Origin: Astrocystis sublimbata
Lineage: Eukaryota; Ascomycota; Sordariomycetes; Xylariales; Xylariaceae
Assembly: GCA_022453515.1 (NCBI GenBank)
Contig: JAJNNY010000009.1
Location: 124,001 to 188,000, forward strand
Direction of reading: 5' to 3'
DNA: 64,000 nt
In this document: positions 58,383-64,000 of the stretch, one piece after another
How positions within the stretch are numbered: the first letter of the stretch is position 1
How the letters are laid out: each line of letters starts with the position of its first letter
Translations under genes and position numbers: made by a program
The notes under the pieces: model-generated
The model's input: only the letters and a program-made list of their open reading frames with translations
What the model was told of the DNA's origin: nothing
Databases searched by the model: none

Positions 58383-59291
58383 ACTTGCGCTCTTCTTGTC
58401 TGTTCTCCGAGTCTTTAGCCAGGAATAGCGATTCGGGACGAGAATTTGGATGCTGAAATAAAGGAAGCTGGGACGAGGGTCTCCACACTAGCACGTTGTT
58501 CATTAGCTTCTCAAGCTTCATGTCCAGAGAGTTGATGAAGTCGATTCCCGACTATCGGAGTATTAGTCCCACTATATGGTCACTTTCAGTGTACATTGCA
58601 ACCCGTTGATTTGCGGGGTCGTAGGCAGCAGCAATCTTGCAAATAAGAACTCGCGAGTGTTGGGGATAACCGAGGGAATCGAGTAGAAGCTCATCTTATT
58701 AGTACCAATGTAGAGACAGTATTATACAAGGCGTGAGATATTTAACGATGTTGAGATTATTATTGAGATGCTGGCGTTTGATACTCTGCGTTCACCGGTG
58801 ATTTTACAGACCAGGAAGCAGTATGGAGCCTTGGGCAGACACATACATGTACATGTACCACTCAGGCCTCTTCGTAGGAAGCCGGCACTGCATGAGACTA
58901 GCATTCGGCAAAGCACCGGAATTCCAGTCTTTCCCAACGAAAGGGCCCAGCAACCATCCTCATTAATGCTTATCGTATGTCCCTATGCCGGATTGCCAAA
59001 AGCGTCGTCTACTTCCACCGCTCAATGCTTTGCCCATGTGATGCTCTCCCCATCCACCATCGTGTGTTTTTTTCTCAAACCCATATACCCGGTAGGCCCC
59101 AAAGGCTAGTATGATAATTCAGCAAAGGCCATCGAAACCCATCATTCCCTCTCAGAACGCCGGAAAGCAAATTCGAAGCCCGTCTTTGTATTGGAAACGT
59201 GCGTAGTCTCTGTTTGACTGATTCGTGGTATCATTGTTGTTTATTGCATGCTTTCTTTCTTTCCAGAACTAGCCGAAGATGAAGATGGAGC
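58383..59291. other. Intergenic, PLP enzyme promoter and hog1 3' flank
   Basis: Mixed promoter and 3' flank. An open frame at 58768-59109 lacks family features. Nothing else supported. Confidence 0.55.
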
Positions 59292-60949
<1,658 letters not shown>

Positions 60950-63900
60950 TTTGTCGGTGATGTGTGTGCGTGTGCGTATATGGATGCAGTCCTTTGCGTG
61001 CGGTAGGATGGCGAACAAGAGAAGAGGCCAGGAGACAACAGTGCTGGTGGTGTCTGGTCTGGTCTGGTCTGGTCTGGTCGGGTCAGGCAAGGGCGGCTGG
61101 AAGAACCAAAGACGATGGTGGGAGGATGTAGTGGAGCGAACGGAGCGAGGGGTAATGCGGCCGCGGGCAGCCTTCTTTTCACTGGTCGTACCGCACTGCT
61201 GCACTGCTCTTGCGATGGCTTAGGGCGCTTGCCAGGGGAGATTGCCGGTACCTAGAGACCTGAGGCAGAGAGGCAGCGAGAGAGCGAGGTAAAGAGCTAA
61301 GTAGTATAGCGGTAGGGAGGGATGGGATTTCCAAAGTAAAACAAAATGCGGTTTCGATGTTCGACAAGTCGAGAGATGTCGGGGTCTGGCTGTCTCTCTT
61401 CTTCTTCTCTGGACGGGATGCACTGTAGAAGAAGTAGTGGTGGTGGTCGGAAAGTTCTTCAATGGATGCTTGGGCAGCGGCCGTGCGGGCAGTGTTGTTG
61501 GGATCTGGCTAGGTCAGGCATCCTAGCAACCTTAGTGGGGTGCGAGTGGCGATCGAGATCAGGATTCCCATCGTCCTGCTATCGCATAGTACAGTACAGC
61601 AGTACCTGCCTATAGGTACCCTTGTACTGGTGTGACGGCTCTGTCACAGCCTGGGCTTAGGCTGGCTCAGGTATGGGCTCAAGACGGGTACAGTGCCGTA
61701 GCGGGGTCGTGCGTCTCAAGTACCGTCTACTCCTCTGCGTGGGGAGGTACCTGACCTGCCTACTCGATCACGCTTAGAGGATACGGCACCCACCACCTGG
61801 GCAGACTAGCTGACACAGAACCTGGACATACTACAGCACATACACACGATCTCTTGTAGTCACATCTCTTGTGATCTGACGAAATGTCAGAAATGCTCAA
61901 TGCTCTGCTCCATCTCTTTGCCCTGGGGATGCTAGTGTGCCGAAATTGTGGAGAGAGGGAAAACACCACGGGGCAGTCCTGCGGCAATTGGTGAATAGTT
62001 AAGACGGCTTAGACTTGAAGATGCAACATACCTAACCTACATACATGTAGTACTTGTCGGTCCTATGGGTTAATTGGAACGCTCTCGGCAACATGCTCTG
62101 TGACTACCAGATAGGTGTACATAGTATATGTGTTTTATATGGGAGCACCTAAAACACCTCTCACCTTGCCCAGCAGGCATATGGACGATTTTGCACCTGA
62201 GCCGGCATAGGCAACTTGAAACTGTAGATAAACCTGCACAGTCCCATACAACTTGCCAACTACGATTGTATAAATATAAGAACTGATCCATGCTAAAGAA
62301 TGGATATTTTGAGGACATGTGCTAAAATATGAACGAATACATCCAAACGTTGACTGCTGGCCTGCAAAAATATCGATACCTTGCAACGGAAAGAAGCATC
62401 TACGGAGTAGTCATTGACAGCTCGACAGTAGATTGGGCCCCACGAAGTAGCCGAGGGCAAAGCAGACTATTCCCACCCACGTACACACACACTTACAACT
62501 CTCCAGGGTAGAGCAACACTAGACTAGGTAGGGAATCTGCGCATGTGCATTGGCCACATGTTGCTCGTTGGACAAAGTGGTGGTGGTGGTATGCATTCTG
62601 CTTTAACAGGCGACCCGGCGCATCAGATATGGGATTGTGAAAATGCCATGCCCAAAATCGAAAACTGCATGTTCAGAAGTCCTCGTGGTGCCGATCCTTA
62701 GCCTGTGTCATCTAGATTCTTTACCGGGGCCGTGCCTGATGATTCAGGCCGAGATTGGGAGAACAAAGCCCTCAGTCCGTTAAGAATTAACAGCTCTGCT
62801 CAACGGTCTTACTAGGCGCATCTTGCTTCTTGTCGATACCTACAATGCGCCTCCAGATGAAGGGGGAAATTCGTGCGTTGGTGGTCGTTGACCAATTCCT
62901 ATGTTTACTCTTCTTGATGTCGAGACATACTTAGACTTGGCTTGTCGGTTGCACAACTTGTCACTTGTCGAGTTGTAATGCATTGTTTGCAAAACTATAA
63001 TTCCGTATATCAATTTACCTCAGGTCGGCGGGCCATTAACATCTCGGCAAAGTCCTGGGGTCATGTCATGACTTAGGCGCCGATGTCTCGAACCCCAGAT
63101 TTCCTCATAGCTACCACCACTGCCATTTCCTGGTTTGGCTGTATAAGTGTATGACCAACTTGAACATAGTAAATGGGCAGTTAACACATTTCAACTACGT
63201 CATTTTGTCTTCGGTATTATCGAAATTTCCCCGCAGCTTACGGCATTAGAATTATATTCAACATGTATGGCTGTGTTTCGAATTGGCCCGACAAAACTCT
63301 GATTTTGATAGAGCAATGATGTCATGGGAACTGATAGGTTTCAATTGGAATAATAGTTGGTGCAGTATCGTTCCTGCAAGCACTGGAAGGTCATTGGTCG
63401 CGTTGGAGCACCGACCCAGAAGTACGGGTGTTCCTGGCGCAATACCAGCATGCAGCGGAAGTACTCTGTACTTGCTATGTGTGCTCAACCATGGCGCGAT
63501 ACATCCAGTCTCTGGGCGCAGAAACGCAATGGGTTGGCGTACGCCCCTTGCCTATTACGGCACAATTAGCCTGACGCCAGAACGGTCAGTCAGACTACTC
63601 GTACATACAGACTTACAAGTACATGAATACCTTTTGGTATTCTTACTAGCCTGCGTGCCTGCTGGGCAGGGGCTGATTAGTCCAAACCAGCCACCTACCT
63701 AGTAACAAGCCCAAAGTCAATGGAAACAACAAGAGTGATGGCCACGTTGTTTAACATTCATCCGCAAGAATCAACAGCAAATGCTTGCCGGGTAAGACGG
63801 CTTTCAGATCGAAGTCGGCTTCTCGCCCCACTTGGAGTGGCTCTTTCGTCCGTAATGAGATGAACATATTAGATTCAGCTTTCTACTAGTAAAGCTGTTG

Positions 63901-64000
63901 TAACTTGAAGTATGTAGATATATCTGTACTGGTCTATAATCCTCAGAGCGGGTTCGGCTGGACTTCACTACTATGTAGTACCTACCTAGCTAGGGCCAGG
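60950..64000. other. hog1 promoter and gene-free right end
   Basis: The first few hundred bases are the hog1 promoter and leader, including a TCTGG tandem repeat. Further right TAGGTA/TACCTA words recur (61600-61760, 62030, 63690, 63980). Open frames such as 63283-63702 have no family features. A GTTCGA-type B-box match on the reverse strand near 63090 lacks a matching cloverleaf. Confidence 0.55.
61053..61077. repeat. (TCTGG)5 pentanucleotide repeat upstream of hog1
   Basis: Five perfect units, followed by degenerate copies, starting 104 bases upstream of the hog1 ATG, so in its probable leader or core promoter. On the transcribed strand it reads as CCAGA repeats. Confidence 0.85.

Noticed and set aside
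63060..63130. tRNA-like B-box (GTTCGA) on the reverse strand
   Set aside because: The flanking bases do not form a T stem, and no A-box or acceptor stem fits.
63283..63702. 139-codon open frame at the right end
   Set aside because: Overlapping alternative frames and no recognisable protein; could only be revived by transcript data.

Overview
The window is nuclear DNA from a filamentous ascomycete (Pezizomycotina), most likely a Sordariomycete. Genes carry short GT-AG introns, mostly about 50-100 bases, often with a CTAAC- or CTGAC-like branch site. Nearly every protein is an ascomycete orthologue: a 357-residue HOG1 MAP kinase, a Nectria-type TMEM16 protein, a fungal Pex12, a DUF4360 secreted protein and a C2H2 regulator with a fungal transcription-factor middle domain. 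I cannot name the species.

Layout. 1-14354 is a 14-kb stretch in which I find no credible gene. 14355-49154 is gene-rich, with eleven genes: tim21 (-), glo3 (+), pex12 (+), a secreted DUF4360 protein (+), a metallophosphoesterase (-), a TMEM16/anoctamin (+), a GH16-WSC wall-type protein (-), carnitine acetyltransferase (+), cyclase-associated protein CAP (-), a Mak32-like PfkB protein (+), an F-box protein (-); then a C2H2 transcription factor (-) closes the block. 49155-56894 is a second gene-free stretch, followed by an isolated class-III PLP enzyme (-) and the HOG1 kinase (-). 60950-64000 shows nothing coding. All exon structures were assembled by eye from splice signals, reading frame and family conservation, and all close in frame.

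Functional links. Pex12 (peroxisomal import) and the carnitine acetyltransferase with its C-terminal AKL peroxisomal signal belong to the same peroxisome/acetyl-unit economy. The acetyltransferase has two in-frame starts separated by an intron, the longer adding a mitochondrial-type presequence. TIM21 serves mitochondrial import, GLO3 Golgi-ER retrieval, TMEM16 membrane lipids, CAP and HOG1 actin/cAMP and stress signalling. No co-regulated cluster or biosynthetic gene cluster is evident.

The least explained signal is in the gene-free DNA. It holds unusually good perfect inverted repeats with 3-5-base loops, including two stretches (9186-9272 and 10408-10459) that each fold on paper into a compact three-way junction. 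Whether these are structured RNAs, scars of template switching or chance needs a shuffled control. A second recurrent signal is the TACCTAGGTA-type palindrome scattered through intergenic DNA.
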